Positions 1-8,548 of a DNA stretch of 64,000 bases are shown one piece after another. The first letter of the stretch is position 1. Each line of letters starts with the position of its first letter. The translations under genes were made by a program, and so were the position numbers. A model generated the notes under the pieces. It was not told the origin of the DNA and did no database searches. It saw only the letters and a list, made by a program, of their open reading frames with translations. This DNA comes from Promethearchaeota archaeon (GTDB lineage Archaea; Asgardarchaeota; Lokiarchaeia; Sigyniarchaeales; SOKP01): positions 1 to 64,000 of the forward strand of contig JAEOTA010000051.1 of the NCBI GenBank assembly GCA_016840085.1, read 5' to 3'.

Positions 1-401
1 CCAAACATTTCTCTGGTATCATAATACACAAATCTATTGGTCGGAAGAACACCACTAATAATTCGTTTTATTCCCTTTGAATCCCATTTCTTAAGTTCCT
101 CATCAATATTCTCCACCATAATTCCAACATGATGAATTCCTCCTTCAGGATTCGTCTCCAGAAACTCAGAATAAATTGATTTATCATCTAATGGTTCAAA
201 TAGTTCTATCATAGTGTTACCAAATCTAGCAAATCCTATTTTAACTTTCAAGGGTTCAGTAAGCTCTTTAATATAAGTGTTAACCTCAACAATCGCATCA
301 ACGATATTAATGTTTGGCATCCCATATAGCTCTTTAATTTTTTCTACTACTTTTGAAAAATCTTTATACACTACTCCTATATGATCTAATCCTTTAATCA
401 T
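1..401 (-). CDS. VOC (glyoxalase/methylmalonyl-CoA epimerase-like) protein, 3' end cut by window
   Basis: This partial gene reads leftward off the window edge and 133 codons are visible. It opens MIKGLDHIGVVYKDFSKVVE and later has GGIHHVGIMVENI. This is the two-module vicinal-oxygen-chelate pattern, with a metal-ligand His near the start (DHIG) and a second His at the start of the second module (HHVG); a Glu in MIELFEP fits a further ligand. Methylmalonyl-CoA epimerase is the closest family by look, but other VOC lyases or isomerases share this pattern. The C-terminal part is not visible, so the substrate remains open. Confidence 0.75.
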   Translation of the reverse strand, partial: MIKGLDHIGVVYKDFSKVVEKIKELYGMPNINIVDAIVEVNTYIKELTEPLKVKIGFARFGNTMIELFEPLDDKSIYSEFLETNPEGGIHHVGIMVENIDEELKKWDSKGIKRIISGVLPTNRFVYYDTREMF

Positions 402-516
402 AAGTAATCAATATCCTCAAATTTAAATATTTGTCAAATTATGTATCTCTGAAACTTTTTTGTCTGTATTAAAGATACTCATAGCTTAGTAGGAATAACT
501 TGGAAATATTATAAGG

Positions 517-603
517 TCAGCTCCCTGAAATATCCTTGAAAACTAGTAAACCAATGTGTGAGGTGAGTATTCAACGGAATCGATCAGGGAACTGAAAACT
601 AGT
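517..603. repeat. Paired inverted and direct short repeats
   Basis: TCAGCTCCCTGA (517-528) and TCAGGGAACTGA (584-595) form a 12-bp inverted repeat with one mismatch. Overlapping this, TGAAAACTAGT occurs twice as an exact 11-bp direct repeat (537-547 and 593-603). The unit lies between the partial VOC gene and an orphan small protein, in a stretch richer in G+C than other spacers here. It could fold as an RNA stem with a loop of about 55 nt or be the scar of a mobile element. No function is assigned. Confidence 0.5.
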
Positions 604-659
604 TTATTAGTCGGTATCTAGCATCATATATGAATGTTTATTTAGCCGAAATCTGGGTT

Positions 660-944
660 TTATACGTTCGCTAAATACTCGTTCAACACGATGTTTAAAT
701 CCACTTCTGAACTGTTAATCTTTTTGAGCAACTGCCTTAGCCCATATGCATTCAACAATAACTCGATGAGATTCTTATACAACGCCGTAATATTCTCCTT
801 ACCCGCCTCATAATACACCTCATCTTCGCTCACGCTCACGCATAAATCCATAATCTCATATAACCCCTTCAGGGCAGCCTTTATATTCTCAAAATTACTC
901 ACTGCCTTTTCAGTCGATTTTTTCACATAACTTGAGTTAGCCAT
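660..944 (-). CDS. Small alpha-helical protein of unknown function
   Basis: A 94-residue protein not recognised from any family. It looks wholly helical, is rich in Lys, Glu and Asn, and has leucine-rich amphipathic stretches (ITALYKNLIELLLNAYGLRQ). A clear Shine-Dalgarno-like GAGGTGAG lies just upstream of the ATG at 944, so translation is likely. It stands alone between repeat-rich spacers. Its codon usage (several GCC, CTC and TAC codons) is less AT-biased than neighbouring genes, which could point to recent acquisition. Confidence 0.5.
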   Translation of the reverse strand: MANSSYVKKSTEKAVSNFENIKAALKGLYEIMDLCVSVSEDEVYYEAGKENITALYKNLIELLLNAYGLRQLLKKINSSEVDLNIVLNEYLANV

Positions 945-1505
945 TTTTCTTACTCACCTCAAGTACCATATATGATTTTTTATATATAAAGATGTCGCTT
1001 CTTGATAATCATTACGCAATAAAACATACATCGGCATAATGGGATCAGTCGCCAAATCGCGATTTTAATCATTTACTTTTTGCTGAAATAGTCACCAGAT
1101 GAAAAACTCCTAGGTGATATATTAAAATATAATAATCATGGTAACGGATTTCATGCATAATTCACGAAGATCGATCATTTATGTAGAGATTCGATCAGTA
1201 CTGATCTAAATTGTGGGGAAATTCTCAAAAGAAGGAAATGGCATGAAAGAGGAGTAGGGCGCTTTTCCTCATGGTTTGCGTGTCATAACCCAAAGAAAAA
1301 AATTTACATTAATTTCAATACTATTTTTGTGAGTATTTTCGCGCGGTTTTTTTGAGCTATATTTTATATCATCTGTTTGTTTTTCATTTCTGAAACGGCT
1401 TTTTTTTACCTTTTAGTTAAATTTAAATTTTGAAAAGTAATAATATCTTCAATCCAATTTTAATGAGAATTAATTAAATTTTAAAATATAACTGGAGGTA
1501 GTATT
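945..1505. other. Gene-poor 560-bp stretch with perfect palindromes
   Basis: No convincing gene is seen on either strand. The stretch contains two perfect palindromes, AAATCGCGATTT at 1054-1065 and GATCAGTACTGATC at 1193-1206, and several other GATC-centred words (near 1043 and 1169). Its base composition is more balanced than typical spacers here until about 1300, after which it becomes T/A-rich and leads into the promoter of the next gene. It may be a decayed element or an unrecognised RNA or regulatory region. Confidence 0.4.
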
Positions 1506-1811
1506 ATGCCTAAATTTTTAGTTATACACCCTATGCCAAAAAAGGTAATGGAAGCAAATTTAACAATGCCCCCTGAGGAAAATAAGCTAATTATTGAATT
1601 ACGTTCTCAGTGTTCATCCGATGCATATTGGATTAGATCTTGGAATGTACCAGAATTAGAAAAAGTATTCTGTGAATGGAATGCCAAAGATGCTGAATCC
1701 ATAAGAGATGTACTCGAGAACGCTGAATGGCTGGAGACGGAAGGAATTTATGAAATGACTATAGTAGAGGCGGAAAGTTTTAGGGAAAAAGTACAGGAAT
1801 TAATTGTGTGA
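1506..1811 (+). CDS. Small DUF4242-like protein
   Basis: A 101-residue protein with a strong GGAGGT Shine-Dalgarno at 1494-1499, 6 nt before the ATG. The middle segment (DAYWIRSWNVPELEKVFCEW, then DAESIRDVLE) resembles the DUF4242/SCO4226 pattern, in which a Trp/Ser-containing strand is followed by a Cys strand and a helix with an 'E-x-I-R' core. Members are small ferredoxin-like dimeric barrels, some binding nickel. The family call rests on motif memory only and no enzymatic role can be stated. It appears to be monocistronic. Confidence 0.55.
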   Translation: MPKFLVIHPMPKKVMEANLTMPPEENKLIIELRSQCSSDAYWIRSWNVPELEKVFCEWNAKDAESIRDVLENAEWLETEGIYEMTIVEAESFREKVQELIV

Positions 1812-2031
1812 TTTTGGTTTTTTAGTCGAAAATTATCACTTGGAAATCTCTTTTAGGAGTTTTCTTCATCTAAAAAAGAAAACTGAAGGAGAATATAATT
1901 TGTGTTTTAGCTCACTTTATGCTTAACAACCTCGATCAAAAAAAATATATCAAAGATATAAAAATTATTTTTATAAGTCTCAACAATGAAAAAAAGAGAT
2001 ATAAAAGAAAAAAAAATTTTAAATTTTATGA

Positions 2032-2337
2032 TTAAAGACTTTTCCCGATTACTTTTAGCGCGTCTTTCATAGCGAATACAGGTTCGATTTTCATCGAAAA
2101 TCCTTCGATTTTCCAAAATGGAGTGAATAATTTAGAAATTTCAATCAATGCTTCATCAGCGTTTCCTTTTTCGACCATAATGATGTTGTATCCTTTAACG
2201 CCCCGATCTTCGTCAGGAATCGCAAAAGTTTGCCATTTCTTTATGAAGGCTGGAAATTTGCCCTGAACTTCTTTGAATGCGTTAAACCATTCATTTGATT
2301 TGTGATATGGGATCCATTGGGTAGCCATAAAGATCAT
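2032..2337 (-). CDS. Small alpha/beta-barrel-like protein, function unknown
   Basis: A 101-residue protein starting MIFMATQWIPYHKSNEWFNA. Two strand-helix units can be read (strand MIFMATQWI, helix around 12-25; strand GYNIIMVEKG, helix NADEALIEISKLF; final strand MKIEPVFAM). This is the layout of dimeric ferredoxin-like barrels such as DUF3303, but the match is not firm. It is convergent with the DUF4242-like gene and upstream of nothing obvious; the spacer on its 5' side (2338-2485) separates it from lpdA, which reads the same way. Confidence 0.55.
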   Translation of the reverse strand: MIFMATQWIPYHKSNEWFNAFKEVQGKFPAFIKKWQTFAIPDEDRGVKGYNIIMVEKGNADEALIEISKLFTPFWKIEGFSMKIEPVFAMKDALKVIGKSL

Positions 2338-2485
2338 TTTTTGTTTTACCCTCTATTATTTTTTAATGGAGATTTAATATTAAAATTTAGGTAATTGATA
2401 TAACCATATGGATATTATTTAAGTTTTTATGAAAAAGTAAAAAAAAAATACAATTGCTCTATTTAAAAAAAAAAAGAAAGTAGAA

Positions 2486-3967
2486 TTAATGATGAATTGG
2501 GCGTCCTTTCTTATGGATTGCTTTACCTACGACAGACTCAGAACCTTCCAACACCATTTCAGATATTGTAGGATGGCTATGGATTGTTTCTGCGACATCA
2601 TGGATGGTTAATCCATGTTGCATTGCTAGAGCAATTTCAGATATTAATTCGGGTGCTTCAGCACCAATACAAGATGCACCAATGATTTTATGTGTGTTTT
2701 TATCGGCAAGCACCATAATAAAACCTTCTTCTTCCCCCATACACTTAGCTTTACCGAGTGATTGATACGGAAATTGACCCATCAAGACATCCATTCCCAT
2801 ATCTTTAGCAACTTTCCTTCTATAGCCTACTGAACCTATATTGGGGGATGTGAAAATTGTTGCTGGAACTACAGTGTAATCAGGTTTCATATCATTAACA
2901 GGAAAGTCTCCAATATTGGCTAAAGCATTTGCAACTGCGATATCACCTTCATAACTGGCTACATGAGCAAGCATAAGTCCTCCTGTGACATCTCCGATTG
3001 CATAAATTCCTTTCACAGAAGTCTCTAATGTGTCTTTATTGACTTTTATAGCACCACGGTCAGTTTCTATGTTAAGATTTTCTAATCCAAGATCTTTTGA
3101 TATTTTTGCTCGTCCAATGGATACTAGACATAAATCAGCTTCATAGATAGATTTTTCAGCAGAATCTGTTTGATCTCGTGGAACGGATGCATCACACGTT
3201 GTAGCTTTTACTCCAGACCCCGTATTTTCTACAGATAACACATTTTGCGAAGTATGTAGTTCAATTCCTAATTCTTCAAACTTTTTCATTAAAACCTTTA
3301 CAATCATAGGTTCTTCTGTAGCAATTGCAGAGGGAAGGTATTCAAGTATCATTACGTTACTACCAAATCTTGTAAAAATATTCGCAAATTCACAGCCAAT
3401 AACACCAGCACCAATGATTAAAAGTCTCTTAGGCACAGTTTTAAAATCAGGATGTAAAATATCATCACTTGTTAAAATACGTTTATGATCAATATTAAAT
3501 GCGGGAATTAGAGCAGGTGAAGAACCTGTTGCGATAATTATCCGTTTTGCTTTAATCACTGCATTATCTTCGCCTTCAACTGAGATCTTAAATCCATTAT
3601 TAATATCTCCCCCAATTATTTTGCCATGACCTTTATACACATCATTTTTCCAAGCCTTCTCTAATTGTTCAATTCCACCAACCAGCTCTTCTACTATTTT
3701 ATTTTTTCTTTCAACAGCTTTCCCAAAATCTAAATTATAATTAGAGATTTCTATTCCAAAATTATTAGCTTCGTTAATTTTTTCAATCAAATGAGCTGAT
3801 GCATATAAAGCTTTTGTAGGGATACACCCCCAGTTAAGGCACGTCCCTCCTAATTTATGTTTTTCTATTAAAGCAACTTTTGCTCCATATTGTGCAGCTC
3901 TTATAGCTGCATGATATCCCCCTGGTCCTGCACCAATAATAGCTAAATCATATTGATTTTCGGTCAT
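2486..3967 (-). CDS. lpdA: Dihydrolipoyl dehydrogenase / FAD-dependent pyridine nucleotide-disulfide oxidoreductase
   Basis: A 493-residue flavoprotein that would oxidise dihydrolipoamide with NAD+. The FAD Rossmann loop GAGPGG is at residues 12-17, the redox disulfide CLNWGC at 43-48, a second NAD-binding loop (IIGAGVIGCEFANI) near 195-210, and the catalytic His-Glu pair is in HPTISE (H465, E470). Length and order match LpdA. No E1, E2 or glycine-cleavage P genes are next to it, so its partner complex is unknown; glyA lies in the same window but 53 kb away. The start MTENQYDLAIIGAGPGG places the FAD loop at the usual distance. Confidence 0.93.
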   Translation of the reverse strand: MTENQYDLAIIGAGPGGYHAAIRAAQYGAKVALIEKHKLGGTCLNWGCIPTKALYASAHLIEKINEANNFGIEISNYNLDFGKAVERKNKIVEELVGGIEQLEKAWKNDVYKGHGKIIGGDINNGFKISVEGEDNAVIKAKRIIIATGSSPALIPAFNIDHKRILTSDDILHPDFKTVPKRLLIIGAGVIGCEFANIFTRFGSNVMILEYLPSAIATEEPMIVKVLMKKFEELGIELHTSQNVLSVENTGSGVKATTCDASVPRDQTDSAEKSIYEADLCLVSIGRAKISKDLGLENLNIETDRGAIKVNKDTLETSVKGIYAIGDVTGGLMLAHVASYEGDIAVANALANIGDFPVNDMKPDYTVVPATIFTSPNIGSVGYRRKVAKDMGMDVLMGQFPYQSLGKAKCMGEEEGFIMVLADKNTHKIIGASCIGAEAPELISEIALAMQHGLTIHDVAETIHSHPTISEMVLEGSESVVGKAIHKKGRPIHH

Positions 3968-4367
3968 TTTATCATCAAAAATAATTAATTAATCTCTTTC
4001 CAATTAAGTCAAGAAATAAAACATTAAACAATAATTTTAGTTATAAATTATTCTATGATAGAAAAATTAATCAAAATATTAAATTGTTTTCAAAAATTAG
4101 TCATCTATATTTTTGAAATCTTACATCATATGATCAAATTATAATTATCTTGACTTAATAAGCCCTCCAGATTAATCAAATAAGGTCCTAGACCTAGAGT
4201 CTTTATAAATAATTTTAACTACTCATTATAAAAATTAAATTAAGGGAAAGTTTGATAGAATAGTCATATTTTTATGGAAAAAAATAATTTAATAAACAAT
4301 TTTTCACAATTTATACCTAGCCTAGTTTTAGATAAATTTACTTAAAATTTATAACAGTAGTTTAAAG
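3968..4367. promoter_or_regulatory. 400-bp divergent promoter region between lpdA and the Lrp-type regulator
   Basis: A very AT-rich spacer with no gene. It holds two CCTAG-containing repeats, TCCTAGACCTAG at 4187-4197 (inside GGTCCTAGACC) and ACCTAGCCTAG near 4315-4325, unusual words for this composition. The second lies about 45 bp upstream of the regulator's TTG start. A TATA-like TTTATAAATAA follows the first copy near 4202-4212. The repeats could be operators for the adjacent Lrp-type protein; this is inference. Confidence 0.35.
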
Positions 4368-4799
4368 TTGCCTAAAAAATTAGATGTAATTGACCTTAAG
4401 ATATTAGAGGAATTAAAGAATAATAGTCGAATCTCCTTTAATGAAATAAGCCAAAAAATCGATAAAACTGAAGCTACAGTAAGAAGGCGTGTCAAAAAAC
4501 TTGTTGAAGATGGTATTATCAAACATTTTACCATTGAATATGAGAATAATATACCGCCGCATATTAGTGCTACTATAAAAATCGAGCCTGATTTTAAAGA
4601 TATTAAGCGGATATTGAAAGAGTTAAAGGCAATTGACGAGATCTCAAATATTTGGCGTTTATCTGGAGATTGTGGATTAATTATGAAAGTTGATATTTCA
4701 TCGATTGAAAATTTTAACCCACTGATCGAAGAGAAAATTTCTCAAATCCAAGGAATAAAGATAATTGAAACGTGTTTTATAACTGATATAATCAAATAA
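4368..4799 (+). CDS. Lrp/AsnC-family transcriptional regulator
   Basis: A 143-residue DNA-binding regulator. Residues 1-60 form the Lrp helix-turn-helix (LDVIDLKILEELKNNSRISF, then TEATVRRRVKKLVEDGII). Residues 65-143 form the RAM/ACT-like ligand-binding and oligomerisation domain, ending in a strand (IKIIETCFITDIIK). The start is TTG at 4368, giving the standard Lrp N-terminus. It sits 61 bp before a GTPase gene in the same direction, and close upstream of iorAB, so amino-acid or 2-oxoacid sensing is plausible. The effector is unknown. Confidence 0.88.
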   Translation: MPKKLDVIDLKILEELKNNSRISFNEISQKIDKTEATVRRRVKKLVEDGIIKHFTIEYENNIPPHISATIKIEPDFKDIKRILKELKAIDEISNIWRLSGDCGLIMKVDISSIENFNPLIEEKISQIQGIKIIETCFITDIIK

Positions 4800-4860
4800 A
4801 ATTGTTGAAGTTTTATCATAAAATAACTTTTTAACATAATTAGTAATTAGGAGTTCAAAT

Positions 4861-5394
4861 TTGACAGAACAAAAGCGAGCTTTTAAATTGTGCATTTTTG
4901 GTGATGGTGGAGTAGGGAAGACAACTCTAATTAGAAGATTTGTGACAAGAGTATTTGAAAAAGATATTAAAATGACAATTGGTGCCGATTTTAGTGTTAA
5001 GAATGTAGAAATAGACGGTGAAATTGTCACCCTTCGGATATGGGATTTTGCAGGAGAAGAACGCTTTAGAGTTCTCTTACCAAGCTTTGCAAAAGGAGCA
5101 GATGGCGGAATCTTTATGTATGATATAACGAGGTATTCTACTCTTAATAACATGAAAGACTGGCTCTCTATTTTTGAGTATTTCGTTTCAGACGACCAAA
5201 TGAAAATACCAATAATTATAATTGGAGGGAAAGCAGATTTACAGGATAAAAGATCTGTTGAACCTGAAAAAGCCCAAGAATTGTCAATAAATTATAATTT
5301 ACAAGGATTCTATGAATGTTCTTCTAAAACTGGTGATAATGTAGCAATACTTTTTGAATATATAGCGCGAAAAATGTTAGAAAATACAGGTTAA
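4861..5394 (+). CDS. Ras/Rab-like small GTPase
   Basis: A 177-residue protein made of one G domain. G1 is GDGGVGKT (14-21), the switch I Thr is in MTIGADF (38-44), and G3 is WDFAGEE (61-67). G4 is altered: the usual N/TKxD reads GKAD (123-126). G5 is CSSKTG. The C-terminus (MLENTG) has no cysteines, so there is no prenylation site. The start is TTG. Such Ras/Rab-like GTPases are numerous in Asgard archaea; the role here is unknown. G4 normally selects guanine, so nucleotide specificity or affinity may differ. Confidence 0.9.
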   Translation: MTEQKRAFKLCIFGDGGVGKTTLIRRFVTRVFEKDIKMTIGADFSVKNVEIDGEIVTLRIWDFAGEERFRVLLPSFAKGADGGIFMYDITRYSTLNNMKDWLSIFEYFVSDDQMKIPIIIIGGKADLQDKRSVEPEKAQELSINYNLQGFYECSSKTGDNVAILFEYIARKMLENTG

Positions 5395-5508
5395 TTTTAA
5401 ATTTTCTATTTGTTAGTTTTTAAATTATTTTTGATAATAGTAAATTATTTTTTTTATTTTGTTTAATAATAGATAAATTAATTTAAAACACTATAAGAGG
5501 GTATTTTC

Positions 5509-7452
5509 ATGGAACAAGATAATCGCTTTATTGATGACGAAGGAAAAGCTCTAATGCTTGGAAATGAGGCTATCGTGAGAGGATGTTTAGAAGCAGGCGT
5601 ATCTTATGTATCTCAGTATCCTGGTACACCTACTAGCGATATTGGAGAATATTTTCATCAAATATTAAGAAAAAATCCAGAAATGAAAGAATATTTAACT
5701 CATCAATGGGCTGTAAATGAAGCAGTCGCAACGTCATCCTGTGCTGGAGCCGCATGGACAGGATGTAGAAGTTTTAACCCTATGAAACACGTAGGATTAA
5801 ATGTAGCAAGTGATGCTTTGAGTGTAATTGCGTTAAACGGACCGAATCCAGGTGGAATGGTGGTATCTGTTGGTTCTGATCCTGGATCATTGGGATCTCA
5901 TCAAGAACAAAATGAGCGATTTTATGCATGGATGCTCCACCTTCCTACTATAGAGCCCCATACACCTCAAGAATGCAAAGATTGGATTAAATTAGCATTC
6001 GATCTTTCAGAAAAATATGATTTAGTTATAAATGTGCGAACTACGACTAGAAGTGCGCATTCTAGGGGATTTGTTGCATTAGATTCTTTAGTAAAAGGCA
6101 AAATCAAGGGGGAATTTATTAGAAATATTCCTAAATTTAATTCATTACCACCACATGCGATTAATAATCATATTAGATTATATGAACGTATTGAAAAATT
6201 ACGAGAGATAGCTCCAAACTTAGGATTAAACAAGATAATTCCTGGAGATAATAAAATAGGCATAATAACAAGTGGAATGCCTTTTGGATATACGATGGAA
6301 GCATTGAACCAATTAGAACTAAATAATATCTCAGTTTTAAAGCTTGGAATGGTATATCCATTAAATTATAAACAAATTATTGATTATATGCAAAATCTTG
6401 AAAAAGTAATTGTTATCGAAGAATTAGAACCATTTTTAGAAATGAAAATATCCGAAATTTCGCATAACTTCAAAATAAACGTTGAAATTGTTGGACAAAA
6501 ATACTTCCCCAAATATAACGAATATTCTACGGGATTAGTAGCGGATTGCTTAGCCAAGATATTCAATAAACAACCTAACGAGCAAATGATAAAAGCTATT
6601 GCTTATTTTAATTCATATAAAAACATTATCCCTAGTAGATTTCCAACATTCTGTGCAGGGTGCCCTGAACGAGCTACTCTTTATTCTATTTTAAAGGCAA
6701 CCAATCAATTAGAAAATACTATAATTTGTGGAGATATTGGATGTTATGTAATGTCCTTTTTTCCACCACAGCAATGTTCTGATCTAGTAATATGTATGTC
6801 AGGAGGATTAAGCGCAGCAATTGGTATGTCTACAAAAACAGATCAAAAAGTAGTTGCTATGATTGGTGATTCTACGTTCTTTCATACAGGCATGTCTCCA
6901 TTAACAGAAGCAGTAGGATATAACTCAAACATATTACTCATTATTTTTGAAAACTCTTGGACAGCAATGACAGGTCACCAAAATGATGTTCTTAGATACT
7001 TAATTAACCAAGGAATCTCAATTGAAAGATTGTGTAAAGCAATAGGCGTTTCGTGGATAAGAGTAGAAGATTCATATAAACCAAAAAGACTGATAAATAC
7101 TATTGAAGAAGCTTTAAACAGCAATGGTTTAAAAGTTATAATTATAAAACGAGAATGTGGGTTACAAGCACATAGATGGAGAATGGATCAAGTGCACAGA
7201 CTTAAGGAACAAGACGAAAAAGTGCAAGAAGTAGAATATTTTATTCATGGATGTCAGATGTGTTATGATTGTGCACGAATTTTAAGTTGCCCAGCAATAA
7301 GAAGAACTGAAGTTGATGGATTCGAGTCTATGCAAATTGATCAAGATCGTTGTATTAAATGTGGAGTATGTTATGAAATTTGCCCAAATGGAGCAGTTCA
7401 CAAAACTATTTATAACTCATTAGACACAGAGGTGCCTTTCCGTGAAATTTAA
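5509..7452 (+). CDS. iorA: Indolepyruvate:ferredoxin oxidoreductase, alpha subunit
   Basis: A 647-residue subunit that oxidatively decarboxylates aryl 2-oxoacids from Trp, Phe and Tyr to aryl-CoA, reducing ferredoxin. The N-terminal pyrimidine domain begins GNEAIVRGCLEAGVSYVSQY. The TPP-binding part carries GDIGCYVM and GDSTFFHTG around 410-465. The C-terminus has ferredoxin-type cysteines (CQMCYDCARILSCP, then CIKCGVCYEICP). Usual IorA length. It overlaps iorB by 11 nt, indicating coupled translation. Cytoplasmic; part of peptide fermentation together with the Por complex in this window. Confidence 0.95.
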   Translation: MEQDNRFIDDEGKALMLGNEAIVRGCLEAGVSYVSQYPGTPTSDIGEYFHQILRKNPEMKEYLTHQWAVNEAVATSSCAGAAWTGCRSFNPMKHVGLNVASDALSVIALNGPNPGGMVVSVGSDPGSLGSHQEQNERFYAWMLHLPTIEPHTPQECKDWIKLAFDLSEKYDLVINVRTTTRSAHSRGFVALDSLVKGKIKGEFIRNIPKFNSLPPHAINNHIRLYERIEKLREIAPNLGLNKIIPGDNKIGIITSGMPFGYTMEALNQLELNNISVLKLGMVYPLNYKQIIDYMQNLEKVIVIEELEPFLEMKISEISHNFKINVEIVGQKYFPKYNEYSTGLVADCLAKIFNKQPNEQMIKAIAYFNSYKNIIPSRFPTFCAGCPERATLYSILKATNQLENTIICGDIGCYVMSFFPPQQCSDLVICMSGGLSAAIGMSTKTDQKVVAMIGDSTFFHTGMSPLTEAVGYNSNILLIIFENSWTAMTGHQNDVLRYLINQGISIERLCKAIGVSWIRVEDSYKPKRLINTIEEALNSNGLKVIIIKRECGLQAHRWRMDQVHRLKEQDEKVQEVEYFIHGCQMCYDCARILSCPAIRRTEVDGFESMQIDQDRCIKCGVCYEICPNGAVHKTIYNSLDTEVPFREI

Positions 7453-8101
7453 AGAAACTGATATAATAAATATCCTTATTGCCGGTACTGCAGGACAAGG
7501 AGTAATTACATTAAAAAGGTTAATTGAATTCGCTTCACAAAAGTCTAATGTAGAAAGGAACTTCGGTTCTGAAGATCATGGCCTCGCACAGCGAGAGGGA
7601 GCAATCATGAGCCATACACGCTATCAAAAGAAAACCTTTAAAGATGAAAGAAAGAATCTACAGAGTCCTCTTATATGTTATGGAGATGCAGATCTCTATA
7701 TTTGTTTTGAACCAGTAGAAGCGTTAAGACGAGGATTATTTGCCTCGGATAAGACCTCATTTGTTTTAAACTCAAGAACTATTCCAGGAATCATGATTAC
7801 TGCAAATTTAGAAGAATATCCCTCCTTAGATAAAATAAAAGAGATACTTATTGGTTATTCCAACGATGTGTACTTTATTAATGCAACAGAATTGTCTTTG
7901 AGAGCGTTTAACTCGAATTTATATCTTAATCTCATCATGCTTGGTTTTGCCATCCCGACTGGTAAAATACCTTTTATTGAAATTGAACATTACGAAGAAG
8001 TTATAAAAGAATGGCTTAGGGATCCTGATAGAAATATAAGAGCTCTTCACTTGGGGTTAAAAGAGGGTAAAAAAATAATAAATTCACGAAATCGTTCCTA
8101 A
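7442..8101 (+). CDS. iorB: Indolepyruvate:ferredoxin oxidoreductase, beta subunit
   Basis: A 219-residue subunit of the 2-oxoacid:ferredoxin oxidoreductase gamma-domain family. It has the signature AGTAGQGVITLKRLIEFAS near the start and a conserved SEDHGLAQREGAIMSH segment. Translation starts at GTG 7442 inside the end of iorA, which fixes the IorAB pair stoichiometrically. It would pair with IorA to complete the CoA/ferredoxin reaction. The gene ends immediately before the convergent DtxR-type regulator gene. Confidence 0.93.
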   Translation: MKFKETDIINILIAGTAGQGVITLKRLIEFASQKSNVERNFGSEDHGLAQREGAIMSHTRYQKKTFKDERKNLQSPLICYGDADLYICFEPVEALRRGLFASDKTSFVLNSRTIPGIMITANLEEYPSLDKIKEILIGYSNDVYFINATELSLRAFNSNLYLNLIMLGFAIPTGKIPFIEIEHYEEVIKEWLRDPDRNIRALHLGLKEGKKIINSRNRS

Positions 8102-8527
8102 TCATATACGGTTGTTACAATAACATTCTGTTGAGTCTAATATTTTTTCACCACAGGGGCAATATTTGGGATGCCCATATTTTTCACAGATTTTATTTAT
8201 TGTATTACAAGAAAAAAGTAGATGGAATTTTTCAGACTCATTATGAGCTTTTTCTTTATTTAAGTTTAATTCATTATAAAGTAATAATTCAAGAAGTCGA
8301 GCATGGCGAGTTAATTCAGCAGCAAGATCTTCCCCTTTTTTTGATAAACTAACAGGCTTATACCGTTCATAAATTACGTACTCAATTTCCTCTAATCTTT
8401 TAATACAACTGCCTATTGTAGAGTGAGGAACTCTAAGTAGTTTTGCAACTTCACCAACTTTCAATGGTTTTGAAGAACGATAAATTTCTTTCAAAACTCT
8501 ATAATCTAAATCTAACATTTTACTCAT
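8102..8527 (-). CDS. DtxR/MntR-type metal-dependent regulator
   Basis: A 141-residue regulator, last gene of the ZIP operon. Residues 1-60 form a winged helix (VGEVAKLLRVPHSTIGSCIK). Residues 65-115 match the DtxR dimerisation/metal domain (LTRHARLLELLLYNEL, then KEKAHNESEKF with a His and Glu placed as metal ligands). The end (HPKYCPCGEKI) parallels the family's 'HP-x-CP-x-G' motif and adds extra cysteines (CYCN). It probably represses the transporters upstream of it when the metal is plentiful, acting at the palindrome 10169-10188. The metal (Zn, Mn or Fe) cannot be told from sequence. Confidence 0.85.
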   Translation of the reverse strand: MSKMLDLDYRVLKEIYRSSKPLKVGEVAKLLRVPHSTIGSCIKRLEEIEYVIYERYKPVSLSKKGEDLAAELTRHARLLELLLYNELNLNKEKAHNESEKFHLLFSCNTINKICEKYGHPKYCPCGEKILDSTECYCNNRI

Positions 8528-8548
8528 TTTAACTAATATTTATATTAT

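Noticed and set aside
1907..2116. Minus-strand ORF overlapping the end of the small protein at 2032
   Set aside because: Low-complexity Phe/Ile/Lys run that overlaps a better gene in another frame.
4698..5153. Long antisense ORF over the GTPase gene
   Set aside because: It is the mirror of a strongly conserved GTPase and its translation shows no family features.
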